Source: Desulfobacter sp. | GTDB taxonomy: Bacteria > Desulfobacterota > Desulfobacteria > Desulfobacterales > Desulfobacteraceae | Reading direction: 5' to 3' | DNA: 64,000 nucleotides | NCBI GenBank assembly: GCA_028768525.1 | Contig: CP054837.1 | Coordinates: forward strand, 1,098,001-1,162,000 | Shown: positions 7,693-15,904 of the stretch, piece by piece | How the letters are laid out: each line of letters opens with the position of its first letter | Position numbering within the stretch: the first letter of the stretch is position 1 | Position numbers and translations under genes: made by a program | The notes under the pieces: generated by a model | Told to the model about the DNA's origin: nothing | Database searches by the model: none | The model's input: the letters and a program-made list of their open reading frames with translations, nothing else

Positions 7693-8793
7693 ATGGAAAC
7701 GAAAAAAAACAGATCATTGGCCTTAGCCCTGGCTGCGCTTGTTTTCGCCCTGGCCTGGATGCTTACGGCGCCCCCGGCCCAGGCCAAGGAACCCTGGATG
7801 TTCGACGATATCGTAGAGGTGGATTTCCTCATCTCGAAAATCTCAGTGCCCATGGACGAGGATGTGATGATCATTGACGCCAGGCCCTATAAGCCGAAAT
7901 ACGTCAAAGGCTTCATTCCCGGTGCCGTGAGCATCCCCTTTTCAGAATTCGATAAAAAAAAGGACATGCTGCCTGAAAACAAAAATGCCCTGCTTATTTT
8001 CTACTGCGGCGGCCTCAAGTGCAAACTGAGCCACAAATCAGCGAAAAAAGCGGTGGCCCTGGGTTATACAAATGTAAAAGTCTTTGCCAAGGGGTTTCCT
8101 GAATATAAAAAGCAGCCCGGTGCGTATCCGGCGGTGACCGCAGAATATGTGGCCGCCCAAATTGCAGAAAACAAAACCCTGATCGTTGATGCCCGGCCCC
8201 AGAAGGCAAAATTCAATAAAGGCCATATTCCCACGGCCATCAATATTCCCTGGTCCCAGTTTGAAGAACTCAAAGGAAAGCTGCCCAGGGATCTTGAAAC
8301 CCCCATTATTTTCTACTGCGGCGGCCTCAAATGCAAACTGAGCCACAAATCAGCGGCCAAGGCCAAGGTCATGGGCTATAAAAACGTTGCCGTATTCACC
8401 CGGGGGTATCCCAACTGGAAAAAGATGTTCGGCCAGGATGCCGCTGCCGTGGCAGTCAAGGCCGGAGACGTGGAAGGCTCCATTGACCTTGACCGGTTTA
8501 AAAAAATCATTGCCGAGTCCCCCTCCTCCATCCTTCTCATAGACGCCCGGGACCCGGATGAATTCGCCAAGGGCAGGTTTAAAACCGCCGTCAACATTCC
8601 CACGGAAAAACTGGAGCCCAAAATCAAGGACCTTCCCTCTGACAAACCCATTGTATTTGTCTGCTCCACCGGTGCCAGAAGCGGGGAAGCCTACTACATG
8701 GTGAAAGATGTCCGGCCTGAACTGGAAGTCTACTATGTGGAGGCCACCATTGATTTCAAAAAAGACGGATCATACACCATCAAGAAAAATTAA
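7693..8793 (+). CDS. Exported protein with three tandem rhodanese domains
   Basis: A 366-aa periplasmic protein with a Sec signal peptide (cleavage near PPAQAKE) and three rhodanese domains at about 40-145, 150-250 and 260-365. Domains 1 and 2 share the loop FYCGGLKCKLSHKSA, with the catalytic cysteine followed by an extra Cys and Lys. Domain 3 has the more usual VFVCSTGARSGEAY. Rhodaneses bind sulfane sulfur as a cysteine persulfide. It is the first gene after the sigma54 promoter and is followed by a cytochrome-like protein, an octahaem cytochrome and a cytochrome b. A role presenting sulfur species such as polysulfide, thiosulfate or tetrathionate to the cytochromes is inferred. Confidence 0.92.
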   Translation: METKKNRSLALALAALVFALAWMLTAPPAQAKEPWMFDDIVEVDFLISKISVPMDEDVMIIDARPYKPKYVKGFIPGAVSIPFSEFDKKKDMLPENKNALLIFYCGGLKCKLSHKSAKKAVALGYTNVKVFAKGFPEYKKQPGAYPAVTAEYVAAQIAENKTLIVDARPQKAKFNKGHIPTAINIPWSQFEELKGKLPRDLETPIIFYCGGLKCKLSHKSAAKAKVMGYKNVAVFTRGYPNWKKMFGQDAAAVAVKAGDVEGSIDLDRFKKIIAESPSSILLIDARDPDEFAKGRFKTAVNIPTEKLEPKIKDLPSDKPIVFVCSTGARSGEAYYMVKDVRPELEVYYVEATIDFKKDGSYTIKKN

Positions 8794-8838
8794 AGCAATT
8801 GAATAAACCATACTGAATCAACCATAAGGAGAACTTAA

Positions 8839-9189
8839 ATGTTTAAGAAAACGATTATCACTGCCGCTCTGGTATTTTTCACCCTTGGGTCTGTTGCCCT
8901 AACCTTTGCCGGTGAGGGGCCGGGGGGGAATAAAAGAAAAGGGAAATATACCTACCGGAAACTGGTCAAGGCCTGCTTTGAGCGTGGGGCCGTAGATTCG
9001 GCTTCCCCCAAGGTGAGCCCGGCCGATAAAAAAATGGCCGAATGGAAAACCATTTTTGAAGGCAAAGACTTTTCCGCCTTCGGCTGCGATGAAGAATGGG
9101 CCAATGCCTCTGACAAGGATATTCTGGATATCTACTCCTATTTTTACTCCTTTGCGGCAGACTCCCCCACCCCGGCGACGTGTAAATAA
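8839..9189 (+). CDS. Small exported protein resembling a class I cytochrome c that has lost its haem site
   Basis: A 116-aa protein with a signal peptide (cleaved near LTFAGEG). The mature part has a cytochrome-c-like arrangement: GKYTYRKLVKACFERG where homologous cytochromes carry K-x-C-x-x-C-H, then SPADKKMAEWKTIFEG and DKDILDIYSYFYSFAADSP, the C-terminal helix typical of small monohaem proteins. There is no CxxCH, only Cys at the degenerate site, CDEEW and the C terminus. I infer a haem-free relative or structural subunit. It has an AAGGAG site and sits between the rhodanese and octahaem genes. The family assignment is by pattern memory only. Confidence 0.65.
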   Translation: MFKKTIITAALVFFTLGSVALTFAGEGPGGNKRKGKYTYRKLVKACFERGAVDSASPKVSPADKKMAEWKTIFEGKDFSAFGCDEEWANASDKDILDIYSYFYSFAADSPTPATCK

Positions 9190-9201
9190 ACTGGATTAAT
9201 T

Positions 9202-9228
9202 GCCCTGTGCTGCACCGCAGCACAGGGC
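9202..9228 (+). terminator. Intercistronic hairpin (likely stabiliser or attenuator)
   Basis: A perfect 11-bp stem GCCCTGTGCTG / CAGCACAGGGC with a 5-nt loop lies between the haem-less protein and the octahaem cytochrome gene. No T-run follows, and the ribosome site of the next gene is 15 nt downstream. An mRNA processing or stabilising role is more likely than termination. Confidence 0.5.
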
Positions 9229-9253
9229 GGCGATTATCTATAAGGAAGGCGCA

Positions 9254-10891
9254 ATGGGAAACAAGACAGCCGGATTATTCCTGGCACTGATTACGGGCCT
9301 TGCTCTGGTCATGGGCCAGGCCACCGTCGCCCCGGCGGCAAACCAGCCCCGGACCAAGGATGAGGCGCTGGGCATCAAATTGGCAAAACTGGCAAAACAG
9401 GCCGTAAAGGCCAACAAGCACTGGACGACCACGGATCATTCCAAAATTAAAGCACTGGACCAGGACTTCACCTCGGGCAGCCAGATCACCCAGGCCTGCT
9501 TGTCCTGTCACACCGATGCATCCATGCAGTTTGAAAAAACCATCCACTGGACCTGGAAGGTGGAGTCGGAAAAGCCGGGGATAATGAACGGCAAGGCCGG
9601 CCATGCCGTAAACAACTTCTGCATTTCAGGCAACGCAATGGAAGACAAGGGCTGCCTGGGCTGCCACGTCGGCTGGAACGGCATAAAAGAAGAGGTGAAC
9701 TGCCTGAACTGCCACGGCGGAGAAAAATTCAACTACAAGGAAGCCTTCTCCGACATCCAGGCGTTTATGGAAGATGACGATCCTGAAACCCAGGAAATTG
9801 TCAAGGAGCTCCAGGGCGAGATTAAAAATGCTGTCAAAAACATCACCATGCCCCAGCGGAACCATTGCGGGGAGTGCCATTTCAAAGGCGGCGGCGGCGA
9901 CGGGGTCAAACACGGCGACCTGGACACCTCACTGGCCAAACCCAATAAGATGCTGGATGTCCACATGGCGGCCGAAGGGGCGGATTTCACCTGCGCCAGA
10001 TGCCACACCACGGTGAGGCACAACATTGCCGGCCGACTTTACACCCGGCCGGCCTCGGCGGAACGCAAAAGCCTGATCCAGGATGACATGGCCACCAAAA
10101 TCACCTGCGAGTCCTGCCACGGCACCCTGCCCCACAAAACCGAATCAAAAATGAATGACCACGTGGACAAGGTGGCCTGCCAGTCCTGCCATATCCCCGA
10201 ATACGCCCGGGTCAACCCCACCAAAATGTGGTGGGACTGGACCAAGGCCGGAGACCTCAGGGACGGGAAGCCTTACGTGGTAAAGGGAGAATTCGGCAAG
10301 CCCACCTATAAATCCATCAAGGGCGAATTCAAATGGGAAAAGAACGTCAAGCCAGAATACTTCTGGTACAACGGGTCCTTTTCCAACACCGGCATCAAGG
10401 ATAAAATCGATCCGGCCCAGATCGTCAAAGTCAGCCAGCCCATGGGCAGCCGGCTGGATCCCGATTCCAGAATCCACCCATTCAAGGTCCACCGGGGCAA
10501 ACAGCCCTACGACAAGATCAACAAACAGCTTGTGGCCCCTATGCTATCAGGGCCCAATGGATTCTGGACCACCTTTGACATGAAAGATGCCATCACCCGG
10601 GGCAACAAGGCATTGGATGTTCCCTTTTCAGGAGAGTTCGATTATGTGGAAACCACCTATGCCTTTCCCATCACCCACATGGTGGCCCCTGCCGAAAAGG
10701 CCATGGCCTGCAAGGAGTGCCACATCCGTGACAACTCGCGGCTGGCCAAAATCACAGGTATCTACCTGCCGGGAAGGGATAAAAACAATTTCATTGACGG
10801 CATCGGTATCATCGCCGTTCTCGGCGCCTTCGGCGGAGTGGCCCTCCACGGCCTGGGGCGGTTTTTCACCCGGAACGGAAAGGAGGATTAA
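9254..10891 (+). CDS. Octahaem c-type cytochrome, tetrathionate reductase (OTR) family
   Basis: A 545-aa exported multihaem protein with exactly eight CxxCH motifs, near residues 82, 134, 150, 205, 247, 285, 309 and 486. It has a signal peptide, the OTR-like N-terminal block KHWTTTDHSKIKAL...CLSCHTDA...TIHWTW, and the KMWWDWTKAG motif. A C-terminal transmembrane helix (about 514-536) should anchor it to the outer face of the membrane. OTR relatives reduce tetrathionate, nitrite and hydroxylamine in vitro; the physiological substrate here is unknown. The start at 9254 follows AAGGAAGG. The cytochrome b gene follows after 3 nt, forming a quinol-to-periplasm unit. Confidence 0.92.
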   Translation: MGNKTAGLFLALITGLALVMGQATVAPAANQPRTKDEALGIKLAKLAKQAVKANKHWTTTDHSKIKALDQDFTSGSQITQACLSCHTDASMQFEKTIHWTWKVESEKPGIMNGKAGHAVNNFCISGNAMEDKGCLGCHVGWNGIKEEVNCLNCHGGEKFNYKEAFSDIQAFMEDDDPETQEIVKELQGEIKNAVKNITMPQRNHCGECHFKGGGGDGVKHGDLDTSLAKPNKMLDVHMAAEGADFTCARCHTTVRHNIAGRLYTRPASAERKSLIQDDMATKITCESCHGTLPHKTESKMNDHVDKVACQSCHIPEYARVNPTKMWWDWTKAGDLRDGKPYVVKGEFGKPTYKSIKGEFKWEKNVKPEYFWYNGSFSNTGIKDKIDPAQIVKVSQPMGSRLDPDSRIHPFKVHRGKQPYDKINKQLVAPMLSGPNGFWTTFDMKDAITRGNKALDVPFSGEFDYVETTYAFPITHMVAPAEKAMACKECHIRDNSRLAKITGIYLPGRDKNNFIDGIGIIAVLGAFGGVALHGLGRFFTRNGKED

Positions 10892-10894
10892 AAC

Positions 10895-11539
10895 ATGAAC
10901 GACCGCAACCTGATAAAAGTATACCTTTATACCCGGTTTGAGCGTCTCTGGCACTGGTTCCAGGCCCTGATGATCTTCATTTTGCTCATCACAGGCTTTG
11001 AGGTTCACGGGACATACACCCTCCTTGGGTTTAAAACCGCGGTAACCGTCCACAACTTTGTGGGGCTTTCCTGGCTGATTCTCTTTGCCTTCTTTGTATT
11101 CTGGCTTTTGACCACCGGCGAATGGAAACAGTATATTCCCACCACCAAAAAGCTGTTTGATGTGGTCCTCTACTATGCCTACGGCATTTTCAAGGGGCAG
11201 AGCCACCCGGTGCAAAAATCCAAGGGGGCAAAACACAACCCCCTGCAGCGCATTGCCTATCTTGGGATTTCGGCCATGCTTCTCCCGGTGCAGATGGCCA
11301 CGGGCCTGCTTTACTATCTGTATAATGTGGTACCCGGCGGCCTGGACCTTTCCATCCTGGCCGTGGTCCATACCCTTGTGGCCTTCCTGTTGGTCAATTT
11401 TCTGATCATCCACCTGTACATGACCACAACCGGCCATTCCCTGTTCAGCCATATTTCAGGGATGATAACAGGGTGGGAAGAAATTTACGAAACCACCAAG
11501 ATTCAGGAATGGGAAAACAAAGCCACCAAAAAAAACTGA
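10895..11539 (+). CDS. Membrane cytochrome b subunit (partner of the octahaem cytochrome)
   Basis: A 214-aa integral membrane protein of the cytochrome b561/Ni-hydrogenase/thiosulfate reductase cytochrome b type. Four to five helices are predicted. Likely haem-ligand histidines lie in RFERLWHWFQALMIF, AVTVHNFVGL, VVHTLVAFL and NFLIIHLYM...TTGHSLFSH. It starts 3 nt after the octahaem cytochrome stop, so the two are translated together. I infer electron exchange between menaquinol and the octahaem protein. A rho-independent terminator follows, closing the operon. Confidence 0.9.
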   Translation: MNDRNLIKVYLYTRFERLWHWFQALMIFILLITGFEVHGTYTLLGFKTAVTVHNFVGLSWLILFAFFVFWLLTTGEWKQYIPTTKKLFDVVLYYAYGIFKGQSHPVQKSKGAKHNPLQRIAYLGISAMLLPVQMATGLLYYLYNVVPGGLDLSILAVVHTLVAFLLVNFLIIHLYMTTTGHSLFSHISGMITGWEEIYETTKIQEWENKATKKN

Positions 11540-11580
11540 GCACTGCATCCTATTAGCATCCTCCGAAAATTACGTTTTAA

Positions 11581-11616
11581 AACCGCTGTCTCCCGCATGG
11601 GAGGCGGCGGTTTTTT
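11581..11616 (+). terminator. Rho-independent terminator of the octahaem operon
   Basis: Stem AACCGCtgTCTCCC / GGGAGGcgGCGGTT with a GCAT loop, followed by TTTTTT, lies 41 nt after the cytochrome b stop codon. Confidence 0.85.
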
Positions 11617-11736
11617 CATATTGGAAATAAAAGAACAATTAATTTGTAGAACACCTGTATTTATTCTATAATTATTCAAATCAAAGGTTGCAGTTCCTGT
11701 TAACGCGTTTAAAACCACCAATATTTCCATACAAAG

Positions 11737-12954
11737 ATGCATGATTTATACAAATCGCTGAGCACCATACATCGGGCCCTGTGCCTGGCCCTGGTTACAC
11801 TGGGTATCGCGGTATTTCCATGCAAAGGGGAAAGCCAGTCCTTAACGCTGTTCCCTGACAGTCTGCATCTCACCCCCGGGGAGATGGCCTGGGTGAAATC
11901 CCATGAAAAAATAATCGTCGCCGGACCCAAGGCATTTCCTCCGTTTCACTACTATGACGAACAGGGCAAGCTAAAAGGAATCGCCGCAGATTACCTTTTC
12001 ACCATCATGGACCGGCTGGGTATCCGGTCCACGGCCACCGGTCCCATCCCCTGGGACCAGGTGCTGGAAAAGGCAAAATCCGATGAAATCGATCTGATCC
12101 CCTGTATCGCCATATCCGAAGACCGAAAGAGCTATCTGGATTTTTCCCATCCCTTTCTCTCCTTTCCCCTGGTGATTTTCAGCCTAAAAGACGCCCCCTT
12201 CATCGGCGGGATCGAGGACCTCCACGGCCGGACCCTGGCAGTGATAGAAAAAAACGTCACCCAGACCTGGCTGAAGCGGGACAGCGTTGATTATATCCCC
12301 TATCCCGTAGCATCCCCCCGGCAGCGCCTGGAAGCCGTTTCCCTGGGCCGGGCCGAAGCCGGTATCGAAAACCTGGCTGCAGCGACCTACATCATCCAGA
12401 GATACGGGCTGACCAATATTAAAATTGCCGCCCCCACCCCCTACGGCAACTACAACCTTTACATGGCCGTGGGCAAGAACAGGCCCGAACTGCTGGGCAT
12501 CATCAACAAGGTGATGGAACAGATTACGCCGGAACAAAAGATAACAATCCGGAACAAGTGGCTCTCTCTCAGATATGAACACGGCCTGAGGCCTGCCGAT
12601 ATCATAAAATGGATATTGGCGGTAACCGCGGTCTGCGGTGCCATCCTGGCGGTGATCCTGAGTGCAAATGCCAAACTTAAAAAGGAAATTGGGGCAAGGA
12701 AAAAGGCCATGGCGGAATTGGAGGAGGCTGCTGCTGAAATCAAAACCCTGGAGGGCATTGTCCCCATCTGCTCATCCTGTAAGAAAATCAGGGATGACAA
12801 AGGATATTGGAACCGCCTGGAGGCTTATATTGAAAAACATTCCCAAGCCTCGTTCAGCCACAGCATGTGCCCGGAATGTACCCAAAAGGCCTACGGGAAG
12901 GAAGACTGGTATATCAAACGGAGGACTGCAGAAAAAAAAGGCGCGGGACAATAG
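11737..12954 (+). CDS. Periplasmic solute-binding sensor with one membrane helix and a C-terminal cysteine-box domain
   Basis: A 405-aa protein with an N-terminal signal or helix, an SBP_bac_3 domain (about 45-275: WVKSHEKIIVAGPKAFPPFHYYDEQGKLKGIAADY...), a transmembrane helix near 285-305, a short coiled coil, and a C-terminal CSSCKKIRDDKGYW...CPECTQKAYG box. That last box is common at the end of desulfobacterial sensor kinases and regulators and probably binds metal. No histidine kinase, GGDEF or other output domain is present, so signalling would need a partner. The start ATG has only a weak ribosome site. It is separated by terminators and promoters from its neighbours. Confidence 0.85.
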   Translation: MHDLYKSLSTIHRALCLALVTLGIAVFPCKGESQSLTLFPDSLHLTPGEMAWVKSHEKIIVAGPKAFPPFHYYDEQGKLKGIAADYLFTIMDRLGIRSTATGPIPWDQVLEKAKSDEIDLIPCIAISEDRKSYLDFSHPFLSFPLVIFSLKDAPFIGGIEDLHGRTLAVIEKNVTQTWLKRDSVDYIPYPVASPRQRLEAVSLGRAEAGIENLAAATYIIQRYGLTNIKIAAPTPYGNYNLYMAVGKNRPELLGIINKVMEQITPEQKITIRNKWLSLRYEHGLRPADIIKWILAVTAVCGAILAVILSANAKLKKEIGARKKAMAELEEAAAEIKTLEGIVPICSSCKKIRDDKGYWNRLEAYIEKHSQASFSHSMCPECTQKAYGKEDWYIKRRTAEKKGAGQ

Positions 12955-12965
12955 TTTTTCACAAA

Positions 12966-13132
12966 GTTGTATCAAAACAACCAACACACTCTTGTATCAC
13001 ATCCATTTTCCCGATACAGCTGTTTTCCCCCGCTCCGGCCTCCCCCGACTCAAAACAGCCTTGAAAACCCCGTGGCAATTCGATATGCTGACCCTGATTT
13101 CGCAGTACCTATATTTTTCAACCGTATCGAAT
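12966..13132. promoter_or_regulatory. Candidate enhancer sites upstream of the cyd promoter
   Basis: Upstream of the sigma54 core are TTGTATC at 12967-12973 and 12992-12998, its inverted form GATACAG at 13013-13019, and an inverted repeat ATTCGATATG (13078-13087) / CGTATCGAAT (13123-13132) with 9 of 10 bases matching. The sites lie about 10-175 bp upstream of the promoter, a distance typical for activators of sigma54 holoenzyme. The same core recurs upstream of other operons in this window. Confidence 0.4.
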
Positions 13133-13138
13133 CAACCT

Positions 13139-13156
13139 GTGGCACATTAGTTGCTG
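13139..13156 (+). promoter_or_regulatory. Sigma54 promoter for the winged-helix/cydAB operon
   Basis: GTGGCACATTAGTTGCTG contains TGGCAC and TTGCT with GG (13141-13142) and GC (13153-13154) exactly 10 bases apart. The predicted start near 13166 lies 40 nt before the small winged-helix gene. Confidence 0.83.
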
Positions 13157-13205
13157 ACTCCATTTAAAAGATACAATCAACCAATGAATTTAAAAGGAGT
13201 AAAAA

Positions 13206-13376
13206 ATGGAAGAAAAAGTATTAAACGCCATGAAGGAAGCAGGAAAACCGGTTCGTCCAGGAGAAATAGCAAAGGTGCTGGATGTTGAAAGCAAAGACGT
13301 CTCCAAAGCCATCAAAACCCTAAAGGAAAAAGGAAAAGTCATTTCTCCCAAACGCTGTTATTATTCACTTCCGTAA
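13206..13376 (+). CDS. 56-residue winged-helix DNA-binding protein
   Basis: A very short gene with a strong AAAAGGAG site. The whole protein is one helix-turn-helix with a wing: MEEKVLNAMKEAGKPVRPGE, then IAKVLDVESKDVSKAIKTLKEKGKV and a C-terminal strand ending CYYSLP. It resembles the isolated MarR/DUF-type winged-helix domains found in archaea and Desulfobacterota. The one cysteine near the wing could be redox-sensitive, but this is speculative. It lies between the sigma54 promoter and cydA and is likely co-transcribed, so it may autoregulate or modulate bd oxidase expression. Confidence 0.8.
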   Translation: MEEKVLNAMKEAGKPVRPGEIAKVLDVESKDVSKAIKTLKEKGKVISPKRCYYSLP

Positions 13377-13456
13377 AAAAGAAGCAAGCTAATTACGACC
13401 TAAATAAACAGGTTTAATCCTTATAATTGCTTAACACCTAAATGCAGGAGGAGTTT

Positions 13457-14767
13457 ATGGATCCGGTTTTTCTATCCAGACTGCAGTTTGCAGCAGCCAC
13501 CATGTTCCATTTTCTGTTTGTTCCCCTCACACTGGGCTTGTCCATTCTCATTGCCTACATGGAAACCAGGTACGCCAGAACCGGCGACAGGGTTTACCTG
13601 AGAATGACCAAGTTCTGGGGCAAACTGTTTTTGATCAACTTTGCACTGGGAGTTGTCACCGGCATCACCCTGGAATTCCAGTTCGGCACCAACTGGTCCA
13701 GGTATTCTGAATATGTCGGCGATATCTTCGGTTCCCTTCTGGCCATCGAAGCCTCTGTGGCCTTTTTCCTGGAATCCACCTTCATCGGAATCTGGATTTT
13801 CGGCTGGAAAAAACTATCCGCCAAGGCCCATGCCACAGTGATGTGGCTGGTGGCCCTTGCCGGCAATTTTTCCGCCATCTGGATTCTTCTGGCCAACGGG
13901 TTCATGCAGCACCCCGTGGGCTATACCCTGGTAAACGGAAGAGCGGAGCTTGAGAACTTTTTTGCCGTCATGTTCAACAAGCACGGCCTTCTTGAGATTA
14001 TCCATGTAGTTCCCGCATCCCTGCTTCTGGGATCCTTCTTCATCATGGGCATATCTGCCTACCACCTGCTGAAAAAACAGCACCTTGAGGTATTCCAGCG
14101 GTCATTTAAAATCGCCCTCACCGTGGGCCTGGTCTGCTCCCTCACCGTCGCCCTCACCGGCGACATGCACGGGGTGAACGTGGCCAAGACCCAGCCGGCA
14201 AAACTGGCGGCCATGGAAGCCCATTGGGAGACCCAGAAACAGGCTCCCATCGTTCTTTTTGCCCTGCCCGCGGCACACCGGGAGGAAAATATTATTGAAA
14301 TCGGGTCCATTCCCGGAATCCTCAGCTTTTTAGGATTCCACGACTTCAACGCAGAAGTGACCGGGCTCAAAGATATCCCCGAGGATGACCGGCCCCCGGT
14401 TTTCCTTACCTTTGTGGGATTCAGGACCATGGTGGGCATCGGGACGCTGATGATCCTGCTCATGGTATACGGATGGCTGAAACGGAACCAGCTCATGGAA
14501 AATCCGCTATTCCTGAAAATCATGATGTTTGCCATCCCCCTGCCTTACATCGCCATGGAAGCGGGCTGGATGGTGACGGAAGTGGGACGCCAGCCCTGGA
14601 TTGTCTACGGCCTGATGAGAACCAATGATGCCGGCTCCCCCGTGGGATTCGAGCAGGTGGCCATTTCCCTCATCGGTTTTATCCTGGTATACGGCATCCT
14701 GGGTGCCGTGGGATTCTTCCTCATCGCAAAATCCGTAAAAGAAGGCCCTGAGGCCGACACCAACTAA
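13457..14767 (+). CDS. cydA: Cytochrome bd ubiquinol/menaquinol oxidase subunit I
   Basis: Membrane terminal oxidase subunit of 436 aa carrying haems b558, b595 and d. The axial histidine is in RLQFAAATMFHFLF near residue 18. The conserved FLESTFIGIW carries the b595/d glutamate, and GTNWSRYSEYVGDIFG and MEAGWMVTEVGRQPW are present. The Q loop is short, as in Gram-positive and delta-type enzymes. I choose ATG 13457 because AGGAGGAG lies just upstream; the ATG 15 nt earlier is inside that region. In an anaerobe it is expected to scavenge oxygen. cydB follows after 14 nt. Confidence 0.96.
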   Translation: MDPVFLSRLQFAAATMFHFLFVPLTLGLSILIAYMETRYARTGDRVYLRMTKFWGKLFLINFALGVVTGITLEFQFGTNWSRYSEYVGDIFGSLLAIEASVAFFLESTFIGIWIFGWKKLSAKAHATVMWLVALAGNFSAIWILLANGFMQHPVGYTLVNGRAELENFFAVMFNKHGLLEIIHVVPASLLLGSFFIMGISAYHLLKKQHLEVFQRSFKIALTVGLVCSLTVALTGDMHGVNVAKTQPAKLAAMEAHWETQKQAPIVLFALPAAHREENIIEIGSIPGILSFLGFHDFNAEVTGLKDIPEDDRPPVFLTFVGFRTMVGIGTLMILLMVYGWLKRNQLMENPLFLKIMMFAIPLPYIAMEAGWMVTEVGRQPWIVYGLMRTNDAGSPVGFEQVAISLIGFILVYGILGAVGFFLIAKSVKEGPEADTN

Positions 14768-14781
14768 GGAGACTAAAAATT

Positions 14782-15810
14782 ATGCTACTTCAATCAATAT
14801 GGTTTTTCCTGTGGGGGCTGCTCTGGGCCGTATTTTTTCTCACCGACGGATTTGACTTCGGTGTGGGGACCATCTACCCCTTTGCCGGAAAAACGGAACG
14901 GGACAAACGGGTGATGCTCAACGCCATGGGGCCCCTGTGGGACGGCAACGAGGTCTGGCTGATCACCGCCGGCGGTGTGACTTTTGCTGCATTCCCCCAG
15001 GTCTATGCCACCATGTTCTCCTCCCTGTACACCCCGCTGATGCTGATCCTCTTTGCCCTGATCCTGAGGGGGGTTGCCCTCCATTTCAGGGGCAAAATCG
15101 ATACGCCTGCCTGGAAAGCGGTATGGGACGGCCTGATCTTCATCGGTTCCTTCCTGCCGGCCCTGCTCTTCGGCGTGGCCTTTGCCAATATTTTCCAGGG
15201 CATCCCCTTTGACGGAGACGGCATCTACCACGGCAACACCTTAAAGCTGCTCAACCCTTACGGACTGCTGGGCGGCCTGCTCTTTGTGCTGCTTTTTATC
15301 CTCCACGGCGCCAACTGGACCGCCGTGAAATCCACCGGAGACCTGCGGGAAAGAGCCGCCGGCATCGCGGGGACCACCTGGAAAATCCTGGTGCCCGTGG
15401 CCGTGATTTTCCTGATTGCATCCTATTTTGCAACCGACCTCTATGCCAACTATTTTAAATATCCCATCCTCTTCCTGGTCATTATCCTGGATGTGGCCGC
15501 CCTGTTTGCTATCAAGCTGTTCCTGTCTAAAAAGGCATGGTTCAAGGCCTGGTTTGCTTCCGGGCTGACCATTGTGCTCTGCACATTTTACGGGGTGATC
15601 GGGCTGTTTCCGGCGCTGTTCCCCTCAAGCCTGGATCCGGAATGGCATCTGACGGCATTCAATGCCTCCTCAAGCCCCCTGACCCTGAAAATCATGCTGG
15701 GGGTGGTCCTGGTATTCATCCCCATCGTCATTGGGTACCAGATCTGGGCATACACCCTGTTTAAAGATCCCGTCACAGACGAAGAGCTGGGCATGGACGA
15801 AGCCTATTAG
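14782..15810 (+). CDS. cydB: Cytochrome bd oxidase subunit II
   Basis: A 342-aa membrane protein with the standard CydB start (LQSIWFFLWGLLWAVFFLTDGFDFGVG) and the GPLWDGNEVWLITAGG block. About eight helices continue to the C terminus (IPIVIGYQIWAYTLFKDPVTDEEL). It partners with CydA in oxygen reduction without proton pumping. It is followed by a hairpin and then rubredoxin. I saw no cydX-type small subunit between cydB and rubredoxin. Confidence 0.96.
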   Translation: MLLQSIWFFLWGLLWAVFFLTDGFDFGVGTIYPFAGKTERDKRVMLNAMGPLWDGNEVWLITAGGVTFAAFPQVYATMFSSLYTPLMLILFALILRGVALHFRGKIDTPAWKAVWDGLIFIGSFLPALLFGVAFANIFQGIPFDGDGIYHGNTLKLLNPYGLLGGLLFVLLFILHGANWTAVKSTGDLRERAAGIAGTTWKILVPVAVIFLIASYFATDLYANYFKYPILFLVIILDVAALFAIKLFLSKKAWFKAWFASGLTIVLCTFYGVIGLFPALFPSSLDPEWHLTAFNASSSPLTLKIMLGVVLVFIPIVIGYQIWAYTLFKDPVTDEELGMDEAY

Positions 15811-15818
15811 CCGAATTA

Positions 15819-15856
15819 CCGCCTCCCGGGCAGGCCCTGCCCCGGCCGGAAGGCGG
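15819..15856 (+). terminator. Hairpin between cydB and rubredoxin (partial terminator or stabiliser)
   Basis: The outer stem CCGCCT/AGGCGG and inner stem GGGCAG/CTGCCC form an imperfect GC-rich hairpin 9 nt after cydB. There is no T-run, so read-through into the rubredoxin gene is likely. Confidence 0.45.
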
Positions 15857-15904
15857 ATGAATGTAGAATTTAAATTAACCCAAGTAAATTAAGGAGAATA
15901 ATTC

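Noticed and set aside
10628..11452. 274-codon minus-strand frame over the octahaem and cytochrome b genes
   Set aside because: Antisense to two genes with clear haem and membrane motifs; the composition is that of reversed codons.
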